The position numbers were made by a program, and so were the translations under genes. A model generated the notes under the pieces. That model was not told where the DNA came from, did not search any database, and saw only the letters and a program-made list of their open reading frames with translations. 64,000 nt of DNA. It comes from RGIG3009 sp045595845 (GTDB lineage Bacteria; Bacillota; Clostridia; Oscillospirales; Acutalibacteraceae). The stretch lies in NCBI GenBank assembly GCA_045595845.1, contig JAZOBF010000049.1, positions 29,973 through 93,972 of the forward strand. The letters run 5' to 3'. Of this stretch, positions 25,146 to 35,397 are shown piece after piece; within the stretch, counting starts at the first letter, position 1; each line of letters starts with the position of its first letter.

Positions 25146-27107
25146 GTGGATCGGTTTGTGTTACATTCCCCCTACAAGCCGACGGGGGATCAACCCGAGG
25201 CGATTAAAGCGCTCACCAAAGGCGTACTTTCGGGTAAACGCGAACAAACGCTTTTGGGTGTTACCGGTTCGGGCAAGACTTTTACCATGGCAAACGTGAT
25301 CGCGAACGTGAATAAGCCGACACTCGTTCTCGCTCATAATAAAACCCTTGCCGCACAGCTATGCTCGGAGTTTAAAGAGTTTTTTCCTGAAAATGCAGTT
25401 GAGTATTTTGTATCCTATTACGATTATTATCAGCCGGAGGCGTATATCCCGTCTACGGATACCTATATTGAAAAAGATTCCGCTATTAACGATGAGATTG
25501 ACAAACTGCGTCATTCGGCAACCTGTGCGTTATCCGAGCGGCGGGATGTTATCATTGTGGCGAGCGTGTCCTGCATTTACAGTTTGGGAAGTCCGATTGA
25601 TTATCGGAACATGATTATTTCGCTTCGCCCCGGTATGGTAAAAAAACGCGATGAGTTGCTCGCGAAATTGGTGGATTTGCAATATGAGCGAAATGATATC
25701 AATTTCGTGCGCAATAAATTCCGTGTGCGTGGGGATGTCGTGGAGATTTTTCCGGCGTATTCCCACGATTCGGTAATCCGCGTGGAGTTTTTCGGGGACG
25801 AAATCGACCGCATCAGCGAAGTCAACCCTCTGACGGGTGAACTCAAAGGCTTGCTCGGGCATATCGGCATTTATCCGGCATCGCACTATATTGTACCGCC
25901 CGACAAGATGGAGGCGGCGATTGCCGAAATCGAACAAGAGTTGGAAGCGCGGCTTTTTGAGTTCAAGGCGGAAAACAAACTGCTGGAGGCGCAACGGTTG
26001 TTGCAGCGCACCCGCTACGATATTGAGATGCTCCGAGAAATCGGGATATGCAAGGGGATTGAAAACTACTCGCGTATTTTATCGGGGCGTGCGCCTGGTT
26101 CGCAGCCGTTTACGCTGCTCGATTATTTCCCCGATGATTTTCTGCTGTTTGTGGATGAATCGCATGTCACCTTACCGCAGGTACGCGGCATGTTCGGCGG
26201 TGACCGTGCTCGTAAGACCAGTTTAATCGATTACGGGTTCCGTTTGCCGAGTGCGTACGATAACCGCCCTCTCAATTTTGATGAGTTTTACGAGCATATC
26301 AATCAAGTCGTTTTTGTTAGTGCGACACCGGGTGAACTGGAACGCAGTCGTTCGGGAGAGCCCGTGGAGCAGGTGATTCGTCCGACGGGACTGGTGGACC
26401 CGGAAGTGGTGGTCAAACCCGTCGAGGGGCAGATCGACGATTTGCTGGATGAAATTCGGTTGCGTACCGACCGATCGGAACGCGTGCTTGTCACAACGCT
26501 GACTAAAAAGATGGCGGAGGATCTGACGGCGTATCTCGAAAATGTGGGTGTTCGGGTGCGGTATATGCATCACGACATTGATACGATGGAGCGTATGGAA
26601 ATTATTCGCGATCTGCGGCTTGGTGAGTTTGATGTGTTGGTCGGTATCAACTTGTTGCGCGAGGGATTGGATATTCCCGAGGTATCGCTGGTGGCGATAC
26701 TGGACGCGGACAAGGAAGGGTTTTTGCGTTCCGATACCTCTCTTATCCAGACCATCGGACGCGCGGCGCGTAACGCGAACGGACAGGTTATTATGTATGC
26801 CGACGCGGTCACGCCGTCGATGGAACGCGCCATTACCGAAACCAATCGCCGCCGCGAGATTCAAATGCGGTACAACGAAGAAAACGGGATCGTGCCGCGC
26901 ACCATCACAAAACAGGTGTCGGATATTTTGCAGATTACGCCCACGACGGAGCGGGCACGGGATAACAAGGGCAAAAAACTCACGCGCGCCGAGCGTGAAC
27001 AACGCATTGAGCAATTAACGCGTGAAATGCGCCATGCCGCGAAATTGTTGGAATTTGAACACGCCGCTTGGTTGCGTGATGAGATTGAGAAACTTAAAAA
27101 GCAGTAA
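25146..27107 (+). CDS. uvrB: Excinuclease ABC subunit B
   Basis: UvrB verifies the lesion and prepares the UvrC incision in nucleotide excision repair. The 653-residue protein opens with DRFVLHSPYKPTGDQPEAI, has Walker A GVTGSGKT near 37-44, the beta-hairpin with YDYYQPEAYIPSTDTYIEK near 90-108, helicase motif DESHVTLPQ near 337-345, motif VI QTIGRAARN and a C-terminal UVR segment (HAAKLLEFEHAAWLRDEI near 632-649). Translation begins at GTG 25146 after GAGGTGAG. Followed 14 bases later by uvrA. Confidence 0.97.
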   Translation: MDRFVLHSPYKPTGDQPEAIKALTKGVLSGKREQTLLGVTGSGKTFTMANVIANVNKPTLVLAHNKTLAAQLCSEFKEFFPENAVEYFVSYYDYYQPEAYIPSTDTYIEKDSAINDEIDKLRHSATCALSERRDVIIVASVSCIYSLGSPIDYRNMIISLRPGMVKKRDELLAKLVDLQYERNDINFVRNKFRVRGDVVEIFPAYSHDSVIRVEFFGDEIDRISEVNPLTGELKGLLGHIGIYPASHYIVPPDKMEAAIAEIEQELEARLFEFKAENKLLEAQRLLQRTRYDIEMLREIGICKGIENYSRILSGRAPGSQPFTLLDYFPDDFLLFVDESHVTLPQVRGMFGGDRARKTSLIDYGFRLPSAYDNRPLNFDEFYEHINQVVFVSATPGELERSRSGEPVEQVIRPTGLVDPEVVVKPVEGQIDDLLDEIRLRTDRSERVLVTTLTKKMAEDLTAYLENVGVRVRYMHHDIDTMERMEIIRDLRLGEFDVLVGINLLREGLDIPEVSLVAILDADKEGFLRSDTSLIQTIGRAARNANGQVIMYADAVTPSMERAITETNRRREIQMRYNEENGIVPRTITKQVSDILQITPTTERARDNKGKKLTRAEREQRIEQLTREMRHAAKLLEFEHAAWLRDEIEKLKKQ

Positions 27108-27121
27108 AGGAATCCTGGTGT

Positions 27122-29950
27122 ATGTTGGATAAGTTGGTCGTTAAGGGAGCTAAAGAACACAACTTAAAAAATATTGATGTCACCATCCCGCGCGATAAGC
27201 TGGTTGTCTTTACCGGTTTATCGGGTTCGGGTAAGTCGTCACTTGCTTTTGATACCATTTATGCCGAGGGACAGCGTCGGTATATGGAAAGTTTGTCCTC
27301 GTATGCGCGGATGTTTTTGGGACAAATGGAAAAACCCGATGTGGAATCCATTGCAGGGTTATCGCCCGCCATTTCCATCGATCAAAAGACCACTTCGCAC
27401 AACCCGCGTTCAACGGTGGGAACGGTAACCGAGATTTACGACTACTTGCGTCTTTTGTATGCGAGGATCGGTGTTCCTCACTGTCCCGTATGCGGGCGCG
27501 AAATCCGTCAACAGACTATTGACCAAATTGTAGATCGTTTGCTGGAACTTGGCGATGGAACCCGTATTCAATTGTTGGCGCCGATTGCGCGCGGCAAAAA
27601 AGGTGAGTACCAAAAAGAATTTGAAAGCGCGCGTAAGGCGGGATATGTCCGCGTACGCGTGGACGGTGAAATTTACGATCTGTCCGAGGAAATTAAGCCG
27701 GAGAAAAACAAAAAGCACACGATTGAGATTGTCGTAGACCGTTTGGTAATCCGCGACGATGTGCGCGGGCGGTTGGCGGATTCGATTGAAACCGCAACGG
27801 CATTGTCGGACGGGTTGTTGAGCGTCAATATTCCCAACGGGGAAGACCTCTTGTTTTCGCTCAATTATGCGTGCCCCGAACACGGCTTCAGCATGGACGA
27901 GCTGAAACCGCGTATGTTTTCGTTCAACAACCCGTTTGGGGCGTGTCCGAAGTGTACGGGTATTGGTGTGTTCATGTCGGTGGACCCTGCGCTTGTCGTG
28001 AACGATCCCAAATTGTCGATTCGTGAAAACGCTATCACGGCGAGCGGGTGGGGGTATCACGATTACGGAACGGTTGCGCAGATGTACTATGAGGGACTGG
28101 CGGCGCATTACGGGTTTTCGCTGGATACGCCGTTCGGCGAATTGCCCGAAAATATTCAAAACATTCTCCTGTACGGTAATAACAACGAAAAGATTCGTAT
28201 GTACCGTAAAATGGAATACGGATCGGGCGAGTATTTTACCGCGTTTGAGGGTATTGTTAACAATCTGGAGCGGCGCTACCGCGAAACCTCCAGCGATTGG
28301 GCTCGCAGTGAAATTGAACAATATATGAGCAAGGTTCCGTGTCCCGATTGTCACGGCAAGCGGTTAAAGCCGGAAAGTTTGTCGGTGACGGTCGGGGGCG
28401 TGAACATTTCCGATTTGTGCGACAAATCGGTGACCGAACTGCTTGAGTTTACGGATGAGTTATACGCCTCGCTGTCACAGCGCGAACATCGGATTGCCGA
28501 CCGTATTTTGAAAGAAATTCGGGAGCGGCTGGGATTCTTAAACAGCGTCGGCCTTGAATATTTGACGCTGTCGCGGGCGGCGGGAACGCTGTCGGGCGGT
28601 GAAAGTCAACGAATTCGTTTGGCAACGCAGATCGGCTCTTCGCTGATGGGAGTTCTGTATATTTTGGACGAACCCAGCATCGGGCTGCATCAGCGGGACA
28701 ATGAGAAGCTTCTCGAAACACTTTGCCGATTGCGCGATCTCGGTAACACGCTTATCGTGGTCGAACACGACGAGGATACCATGCGCGCCGCGGACTGGAT
28801 CGTGGATATCGGGCCGGGTGCGGGCGTACACGGCGGTGAGGTCGTTTGTTCGGGCACGGTGGAGGATGTCTGCGCTTGTGAAAAGTCGGTTACGGGACAA
28901 TATTTGAGCGGGAAACGGCGTGTTCCCGTCCCCGAAAAGCGGCGCACGGGTAACGGCAAAGAACTGCGCGTTATCGGGGCGTCGGAAAACAATTTAAAAA
29001 ACATTGATGTATCGTTTAAACTCGGTGCGTTTAACTGTGTAACGGGGGTTTCCGGTTCCGGAAAATCGTCGCTCATTAACGAGATTGTGTATAAAAAATT
29101 GGCCGCCGTTCTGAATCGCGCCCATACACGAGCGGGGGCACATACCGCGATGGAGGGCGTTGAGCATCTGGACAAGGTCATCAACATTGACCAAGCGCCC
29201 ATCGGGCGTACGCCTCGTTCCAACCCCGCGACCTATACGGGAGTGTTTAACGATATTCGCGAGTTGTTTGCGTCTACTACCGATGCGAAGATGCATGGGT
29301 ATTCGGCGGGGCGGTTTTCGTTTAATGTCAAGGGCGGGCGTTGTGAGGCGTGTCAAGGTGATGGTATTTTAAAAATTGAAATGCATTTTCTCCCTGACAT
29401 TTATGTGCCCTGCGAGGTGTGCCACGGACAACGGTATAACCGCGAAACGCTGGAGGTTCGGTATAAGGGTAAAAACATTTACGATGTGCTGGAAATGACG
29501 GTGGAGGAAGCCACCGAGTTTTTTGCAAGCGTGCCGAAGATTGCACGCAAGCTGCAAACGCTTATGGATGTCGGGCTGGGGTATATTAAGCTTGGGCAAC
29601 CCGCGACCACATTGTCCGGTGGTGAAGCACAACGCGTGAAGCTTGCTACCGAACTTGCCAAGCGTGCAACGGGACGTACGGTATATATTTTGGATGAACC
29701 GACTACGGGACTGCACACGGCGGATGTCGCGCAACTGATTGAAGTGCTGCAAAAGTTGGTGGATGGCGGGAACACGGTCATCGTTATTGAGCACAATTTA
29801 GATGTGATTAAAAGCGCCGACCATATTGTGGATTTGGGACCGGAGGGCGGCAACCGCGGCGGAACGCTGGTCGCTTGCGGGACCCCTGCCGAAGTGGCGG
29901 CGGTTGAGGAGTCGTATACGGGTCAATTCTTAAAACGAGTGCTGGAATAA
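27122..29950 (+). CDS. uvrA: Excinuclease ABC subunit A
   Basis: Damage-sensing ABC ATPase that loads UvrB. 942 residues with two ABC modules: Walker A GLSGSGKSS near 32-40 and GVSGSGKSS near 641-649, signatures LSGGESQR and LSGGEAQR, Walker B YILDEPSIGLHQRD and YILDEPTTGLHTAD. Zinc-finger Cys pairs are visible at CPVC/CPKC and at CEAC-x(n)-CEVC. Length and order are typical. It forms an operon with uvrB. Confidence 0.98.
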   Translation: MLDKLVVKGAKEHNLKNIDVTIPRDKLVVFTGLSGSGKSSLAFDTIYAEGQRRYMESLSSYARMFLGQMEKPDVESIAGLSPAISIDQKTTSHNPRSTVGTVTEIYDYLRLLYARIGVPHCPVCGREIRQQTIDQIVDRLLELGDGTRIQLLAPIARGKKGEYQKEFESARKAGYVRVRVDGEIYDLSEEIKPEKNKKHTIEIVVDRLVIRDDVRGRLADSIETATALSDGLLSVNIPNGEDLLFSLNYACPEHGFSMDELKPRMFSFNNPFGACPKCTGIGVFMSVDPALVVNDPKLSIRENAITASGWGYHDYGTVAQMYYEGLAAHYGFSLDTPFGELPENIQNILLYGNNNEKIRMYRKMEYGSGEYFTAFEGIVNNLERRYRETSSDWARSEIEQYMSKVPCPDCHGKRLKPESLSVTVGGVNISDLCDKSVTELLEFTDELYASLSQREHRIADRILKEIRERLGFLNSVGLEYLTLSRAAGTLSGGESQRIRLATQIGSSLMGVLYILDEPSIGLHQRDNEKLLETLCRLRDLGNTLIVVEHDEDTMRAADWIVDIGPGAGVHGGEVVCSGTVEDVCACEKSVTGQYLSGKRRVPVPEKRRTGNGKELRVIGASENNLKNIDVSFKLGAFNCVTGVSGSGKSSLINEIVYKKLAAVLNRAHTRAGAHTAMEGVEHLDKVINIDQAPIGRTPRSNPATYTGVFNDIRELFASTTDAKMHGYSAGRFSFNVKGGRCEACQGDGILKIEMHFLPDIYVPCEVCHGQRYNRETLEVRYKGKNIYDVLEMTVEEATEFFASVPKIARKLQTLMDVGLGYIKLGQPATTLSGGEAQRVKLATELAKRATGRTVYILDEPTTGLHTADVAQLIEVLQKLVDGGNTVIVIEHNLDVIKSADHIVDLGPEGGNRGGTLVACGTPAEVAAVEESYTGQFLKRVLE

Positions 29951-29972
29951 GCGTGAAGGGAGGAAGCCGTTG

Positions 29973-31487
29973 ATGGAAGCGGTATATCGAATATCGTATT
30001 ATGCCGGTGTGCAGACTGTGCGGTTATGGCATCGAATGGGGCGGTTTCTTACCCTATTGTTTTTGCCCGTTCGCCTGTTATTGGGGCGTGTTGCCGATTG
30101 GTTTCGCAAACATCGGGGACGCACTCTGCGTGCCAAACTGCATACCTTTGCGGAGCATTGTCAAGGCGGTATTCGGCGCGTCGGTGCCGCGTGGCGCCGC
30201 AAACCGATGTTGGGTATTTTGCAGATTTTGTTGTTGCCCCTTGATGCCGTGCGGCGGTATCGGCGTGTATTTAAAGGCGTTTTGACGGTGCTGGCAATCG
30301 TGTGTGCCGCGTTAATATTACAACAAACTTTCCGTTATTGGAGCAGTATTACCTTCGCTTTAGCACTTACCGACGCCGAGGGAGAAACCTTTGGTTATGT
30401 ATCCGATGAAACGGAATTGCAGGCGGGAATTGCGATGGCGCAGGAGCGTCTCGAAATGACCGAAGCGACAATTAACACGGTCGTGAAACCGGATGTCACG
30501 CTGCACATGGTTCCACAGGCAACTATTTTAGACCGTACGCAGATTTGCGATTATGTGTTATTGCGTACGGATGTGGCCCTCGCCCGCGCTTGCGGGGTGT
30601 ATATCGACGGTGTGTTTCACGGGGCGGTGTCGGGCCGCAACCAGGCACAACGGTTGTTGGAGACCATTTTAGAGGAAAGCCGCAATGGGGAAGACGCTGT
30701 CACCGCGTCGTTTTTTGAAACGGTGGAGTTGATTGACGGGCGGTATCCGCAAAGCCGTATTGTTGACACCGAAGAGATGAAACAACGCCTGACTGCCGAG
30801 GATAGCGAGGCACATCTCAAGACCGTTGTATCCGGTACCATTCACTATGAGATAGAGGTGCCATTCGAGATAAAACGCGTGGCAGACGCTTCGTCGTACG
30901 AGGGTATTGAGCGCGTGCGTACCAAAGGGGCAAATGGTAAGGCGCGTGTTACGGCGACGGTTACCTATTTGGACGGCAAGGAGATATCCAGCGTTATCAC
31001 TTCGTCACAAGTTGTCAAAGAACCGGTGACGCAGATCGTGGCATATGGTACAAAAACATTGGATAAGTACTATCAAGGCGGCGCCAATGCTACCGGACGA
31101 TTTGTGTGGCCGACGCCCGAAACGCGGTACATATCCCAGTATTTCAAAGCCGGATCCGGCAGTAAACGGCACGGCGGTATCGATGTATGGAGTCGGGATA
31201 TGACGGGCGAGCCCATCGTGGCGGCTGACGGCGGTACGGTCATCGTTGCCCGCGACCCGAAGGGTACTTCGTACTGGTCATACGGCAAATATATTATTAT
31301 CGACCACGGCGGCGGTTATCAGACCTTGTATGCGCATTGTCACGAATTGTTTGTGAAACCGGGTGACAAGGTCAAACAAGGACAGCTTATCGCGACGGTC
31401 GGCAATACGGGACGCAGTACATCACCGCATCTGCATTTTGAGGTGCGCGTGAATGGCCGCGCGGTCAATCCCATGAAGTTTTATTGA
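29973..31487 (+). CDS. Membrane-anchored M23 peptidase with G5 domain
   Basis: A peptidoglycan endopeptidase acting outside the membrane. The 504-residue product has a basic cytosolic N-terminus, one transmembrane helix near 91-115, a region of about 160 residues possibly related to YabG/YpeB-like linker domains, a G5 domain near 275-350 (GTIHYEIEVPFEIK...VVKEPVTQIVAYGTK), and a C-terminal M23 domain near 385-504 with HGGID (metal His and Asp), YAHCHELFVKPGDKV and HLHFEV (second and third zinc ligands), so it is likely active. GGGAGG lies nine bases before ATG 29973 (a TTG precedes it). Ends overlapping the typA leader. Confidence 0.93.
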   Translation: MEAVYRISYYAGVQTVRLWHRMGRFLTLLFLPVRLLLGRVADWFRKHRGRTLRAKLHTFAEHCQGGIRRVGAAWRRKPMLGILQILLLPLDAVRRYRRVFKGVLTVLAIVCAALILQQTFRYWSSITFALALTDAEGETFGYVSDETELQAGIAMAQERLEMTEATINTVVKPDVTLHMVPQATILDRTQICDYVLLRTDVALARACGVYIDGVFHGAVSGRNQAQRLLETILEESRNGEDAVTASFFETVELIDGRYPQSRIVDTEEMKQRLTAEDSEAHLKTVVSGTIHYEIEVPFEIKRVADASSYEGIERVRTKGANGKARVTATVTYLDGKEISSVITSSQVVKEPVTQIVAYGTKTLDKYYQGGANATGRFVWPTPETRYISQYFKAGSGSKRHGGIDVWSRDMTGEPIVAADGGTVIVARDPKGTSYWSYGKYIIIDHGGGYQTLYAHCHELFVKPGDKVKQGQLIATVGNTGRSTSPHLHFEVRVNGRAVNPMKFY

Positions 31488-31510
31488 TACAGGATAAGGG
31501 GAAATACACC

Positions 31511-33337
31511 ATGGCAAAGCAGGAAAAGTTACGCAACATTGCAATCATCGCACATGTTGACCACGGTAAGACCACCTTGGTGGATCAACTGCTCAGACAG
31601 AGCGGGGTGTTCCGTGAAAACGAGCAAGTCTCCGAACGCGTGATGGATTCGGGTGATTTGGAGCGGGAGCGCGGCATCACGATTCTTTCGAAAAATACCG
31701 CGGTTATGTATAACGATACCAAGATTAATATCGTGGATACCCCCGGTCACGCGGATTTCGGCGGTGAAGTTGAGCGTATTTTGATGATGGTGGACGGCGT
31801 CCTGTTATTGGTCGATGCGTTTGAAGGCTGTATGCCGCAAACACGATTCGTGCTGAAAAAGGCGCTCGGACTCGGTAAACGCCCCGTGGTGGTTATCAAT
31901 AAAATCGACCGTGACGGCGCACGGCCTGCGGAAGTTATTGATGAGTTGCTGGACTTGTTTATTGAACTTGGTGCAGACGAGGATCAGTTGGAATTTCCCG
32001 TGGTTTACGCGTCGGGGCGTGACGGGTATTCGTCGTTGGATTCGACGGTGCGTGAGGGTGATATGAAACCGCTGTTTGAGGCGATTTTACAACATGTGCC
32101 CGCACCCGAAGGAGACATTGACGGACCGTTGCAGATTTTGTTTTCCAATATTGATTATGATGATTATGTCGGACGCATCGGCGTCGGGCGTGTGGAACGC
32201 GGTCGTGTGAAGAACGGACAGGCGGTAACGCTTTGCAAGAGCGATGGGACGACCGCGCATGCGCGCATCGGTAAATTATATCAATTTGAGGGGCTGCATC
32301 GCGTCGAGCACGATACCGCCCAGCTTGGCGATTTAATTGCCGTAACCGGTATTACCGATCTCAATATCGGCGAAACGGCGTGTGACCCCGAACATGTCGA
32401 GGCGCGTCCGTTCGTGCGTATTGATGAACCCACGATTTCGATGCTGTTTATGGTCAATAACAGTCCGTTTGCGGGCAAAGAAGGCAAGTTTGTGACTTCA
32501 CGCAATCTGCGTGAGCGGTTGTTCAAAGAGGTGGAAACGAATGTGAGCATGCGCGTTCGTGAAACCGATTCCACCGACGCTTTTGAGGTGTCGGGGCGTG
32601 GCGAATTGCATCTGTCGATTCTCATTGAAACCATGCGCCGACAGGGATATGAGTTTGCGGTCAGTCGTCCGAGGGTAATTTATAAGCATGACGAAAACGG
32701 CGGTTTACTGGAGCCGATGGAACTGCTGATGATTGAAGTGCCGGAGCACTATGTCGGTGTCGTGATGGAAAAACTCGGTTCTCGCAAAGCCGAACTTCTC
32801 AATATGGGAACGCGTGATACGGGGGCCAGTCATTTGGAATTCCGTATTCCGTCGCGGGGGTTGATGGGATACCGTCAGCAGTTTTTGACCGATACCAACG
32901 GGAACGGTATTATGAACAGCGTATTTGACGGGTACGAGCCGTACAAGGGTGATATTCCGCAACGTGTGCAGGGCTCGCTGGTAGTGTTTGAAACGGGTGA
33001 AACCAGCAGTTACGGGTTGTTTAACGCACAGGATCGCGGCATATTGTTTGTCGGGCCGTCGGTACCGGTGTATGAGGGTATGATTATCGGTCAATCGCCG
33101 AAAAGCGAAGATATTACCGTTAATGTTTGTAAGAAAAAGCATGTTACCAATATGCGTGCGGCGGGCTCTGATGAGGCGCTTCGTTTGACACCGCCCACGG
33201 TACTTTCGCTCGAGCAATCGCTCGAATTTATCAATGACGATGAATTGGTGGAGGTAACTCCCGAAAATATTCGTTTGCGTAAGCGTATTTTGTCAAAAGA
33301 ACAGCGCATGAAGGAGTATGCGAAGAAAAAATCATGA
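31511..33337 (+). CDS. typA: Translational GTPase TypA/BipA
   Basis: Ribosome-binding GTPase needed for growth under stress and low temperature, with a role in 50S assembly. 608 residues: G1 AHVDHGKTT near 12-20, G2/G3 RGITI and DTPGHADFGG near 75-84, G4 NKIDRDGARP near 129-138, then EF-G-like domains II, III and V and the BipA-specific C-terminal domain (VTNMRAAGSDEALRL near 546-560). AGGGGA precedes ATG 31511. The stop overlaps the comEC start (ATGA), indicating translational coupling. Confidence 0.97.
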   Translation: MAKQEKLRNIAIIAHVDHGKTTLVDQLLRQSGVFRENEQVSERVMDSGDLERERGITILSKNTAVMYNDTKINIVDTPGHADFGGEVERILMMVDGVLLLVDAFEGCMPQTRFVLKKALGLGKRPVVVINKIDRDGARPAEVIDELLDLFIELGADEDQLEFPVVYASGRDGYSSLDSTVREGDMKPLFEAILQHVPAPEGDIDGPLQILFSNIDYDDYVGRIGVGRVERGRVKNGQAVTLCKSDGTTAHARIGKLYQFEGLHRVEHDTAQLGDLIAVTGITDLNIGETACDPEHVEARPFVRIDEPTISMLFMVNNSPFAGKEGKFVTSRNLRERLFKEVETNVSMRVRETDSTDAFEVSGRGELHLSILIETMRRQGYEFAVSRPRVIYKHDENGGLLEPMELLMIEVPEHYVGVVMEKLGSRKAELLNMGTRDTGASHLEFRIPSRGLMGYRQQFLTDTNGNGIMNSVFDGYEPYKGDIPQRVQGSLVVFETGETSSYGLFNAQDRGILFVGPSVPVYEGMIIGQSPKSEDITVNVCKKKHVTNMRAAGSDEALRLTPPTVLSLEQSLEFINDDELVEVTPENIRLRKRILSKEQRMKEYAKKKS

Positions 33338-35382
33338 TTCGTCATGTGCTTCGGCCGGGCTGGGTAATGGGGATTGCCTGGTTAATCGTGTTGTTGATAT
33401 GCCCGTGGTTGTCGGCAGAGTGGCGGATGGTTTTTGCGGTGATTTCCGCCATCATCTTGACAATATCGGTGTGTATTCCGACTTTGCGGCATATTCGCGC
33501 CATTCCTTTGATAGCGGCTGTGTGTCTGCTGGCGATGCTTTCCTATCAGGCGGCCTGTTTTTGGAAAATACAACCTGTTGAGGCGTGTGTCGGGCAGACG
33601 CTGTCGCTTTATGTGCGAGTGGTGGAAAAGGATAACGCGGTATTATTAGAGGTGCAAGACGGTGACCTGCCGCACGGCACACGCGTTGCCTTTTACCCGA
33701 ACGATCCCGAATTGGTGCTGGATAAGTACGATGAATTTACGGCCGATTTTGAGCTCCAAACATTCAGCACCGCTTCCCGTCTTTCGGAGCTGATGCGGCT
33801 TGCGGGCGGTACGCGTTTGCGAGTGGCATCGGTGAAAACACAACAAATTGAGGACACGCTTACGCGGGGAGACATACCGTGGACAGATGTTTTTGTACGG
33901 GTGCGTGACCGTCTTTGTGCAGACATTGAGCAGCGGTTGGACGGCGATGTCGGGGCGGTGGTAACGGGAATCTGTTATGGTGCGGATGAGCATGTATCGG
34001 ATGCTGCGGTGTCAAATTTCCGTGCGTGCGGTGTGGCGCATTTGTTTGCCGTGTCCGGGTTGCACATGACCGTGCTGATGCACGGATTTTTATCCCTGCT
34101 GTATCGCTTGCGGGTAAACCGAACGCTTCGTGCGCTTCTCGGTGCTGTTTTTCTGTTGGGATTTATGGCGGTGGTGGGGTTTTCTGCTTCCGTGGTACGC
34201 GCGGGTGTGATGCACCTGATTATCTTGTTCGGCAATTGTCTGCGGCGGCGCGCCGACACACGCAACTCGCTTGGGTTTGCGTTGCTGTTATTGCTGCTTC
34301 CCGCTCCGTTCGCGGCGTATGATGCGGGATTATTGTTATCATTCTCGGCGACTTTTGGACTACTGTGTTGGACAAAGCCGATTGAAGGCTTTCTGCTCGG
34401 CCATCGTGAGCCACAGCATTTTGCGCGGGTTCGCAAAGGGATTGCCGCTGCGGCGGCGGTTAGTTTGGCGGCTATGCTTGCCACATTGCCGGTGCAGGTG
34501 CTGTATTTTGGCCGTATTTCTTTGGTGGCGGTTCCCGCAAACCTACTGACGACTTTACCGGCAGAAGGTGTGCTGATTGTCGGTTGTGCGGCGTCGGTGC
34601 TGTCGGTTTCGGGGGTGGCGGTGTTGGCACAACCGCTCTTGATGGTCGCGGGGCTTCTGAGTCGGTACTTATTATGGATTTGTGAAAAAATTTCCGCTTT
34701 TTCGTTTGCAACGGTTGCAACCCCATCGGGTTTTCTGGTATTATGGGTAGTAGGAGTGTATGTCCTGTTTTGGGTTGGTCGGCGCGTGTTCAAAAAACAA
34801 GGGCTGTCCGCACTTGGCGGGGTGTGCGTTTGTATCCTGGGTATCGGGATACTTTTACATCGCGGCGTTACTTACCGCGCCTTGCGCGTGGGCAGCGCTT
34901 CCACCGCAAATGATTTGGCGGTGGTGGTTTCTTACCGCGGCAGTACGGTGGCGGTTACGGCACCTGAGAGGGTGTCGTCGCTGTACGATATGGTGGATTT
35001 GTTATACACTTTCGGTGTATCGCGCATTGACGCGTTGTTTGTCGTGGGCGGAACCCAACCGACCACCTCGTATATTCCGATAGTGTTTGGTACCTATTTG
35101 ACGGAGGATACACAAGTGGTGGACGGCGCGTTTCTCCGCAACCGTTCCCTCATGCTCGGTGAGTGTTTCGAGGCGTGCTGGGAAGATGACGCTCTGCGCC
35201 TGGAATGGGACGGACTCACGCTGTTATTTTTACCGAACGGCAATGCGGTCGGCACGGCAGATGCCGTGTTTTCGGCGGGGGATGTCGGTATACGGGTGCA
35301 GACCGGCAACGGATTGCTGCCGCTTGCGGCAGACACACAGTTTCTAGCCTTCAAAGACGGAAAGTGGTTTATTGCGGAATAA
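33334..35382 (+). CDS. comEC: ComEC/Rec2-type DNA internalisation channel, degenerate C-terminal domain
   Basis: ComEC forms the inner-membrane channel for single-stranded DNA during transformation. The 682-residue product has an N-terminal OB-like domain between helices, the competence core with HLFAVSGLHMTVL near 234-246 and about ten membrane segments up to residue 490. The C-terminal region (about 515-682) is where ComEC proteins carry a metallo-beta-lactamase-like nuclease domain; the fold pattern seems present (LYTFGVSRIDALFVVGG), but the T-H-x-H-x-D-H metal motif expected right after it is replaced by GGTQPTTSY. DNA uptake nuclease activity is therefore doubtful. No comEA is adjacent. 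Confidence 0.88.
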   Translation: MIRHVLRPGWVMGIAWLIVLLICPWLSAEWRMVFAVISAIILTISVCIPTLRHIRAIPLIAAVCLLAMLSYQAACFWKIQPVEACVGQTLSLYVRVVEKDNAVLLEVQDGDLPHGTRVAFYPNDPELVLDKYDEFTADFELQTFSTASRLSELMRLAGGTRLRVASVKTQQIEDTLTRGDIPWTDVFVRVRDRLCADIEQRLDGDVGAVVTGICYGADEHVSDAAVSNFRACGVAHLFAVSGLHMTVLMHGFLSLLYRLRVNRTLRALLGAVFLLGFMAVVGFSASVVRAGVMHLIILFGNCLRRRADTRNSLGFALLLLLLPAPFAAYDAGLLLSFSATFGLLCWTKPIEGFLLGHREPQHFARVRKGIAAAAAVSLAAMLATLPVQVLYFGRISLVAVPANLLTTLPAEGVLIVGCAASVLSVSGVAVLAQPLLMVAGLLSRYLLWICEKISAFSFATVATPSGFLVLWVVGVYVLFWVGRRVFKKQGLSALGGVCVCILGIGILLHRGVTYRALRVGSASTANDLAVVVSYRGSTVAVTAPERVSSLYDMVDLLYTFGVSRIDALFVVGGTQPTTSYIPIVFGTYLTEDTQVVDGAFLRNRSLMLGECFEACWEDDALRLEWDGLTLLFLPNGNAVGTADAVFSAGDVGIRVQTGNGLLPLAADTQFLAFKDGKWFIAE

Positions 35383-35397
35383 AAAGGAGTGGGCGGC

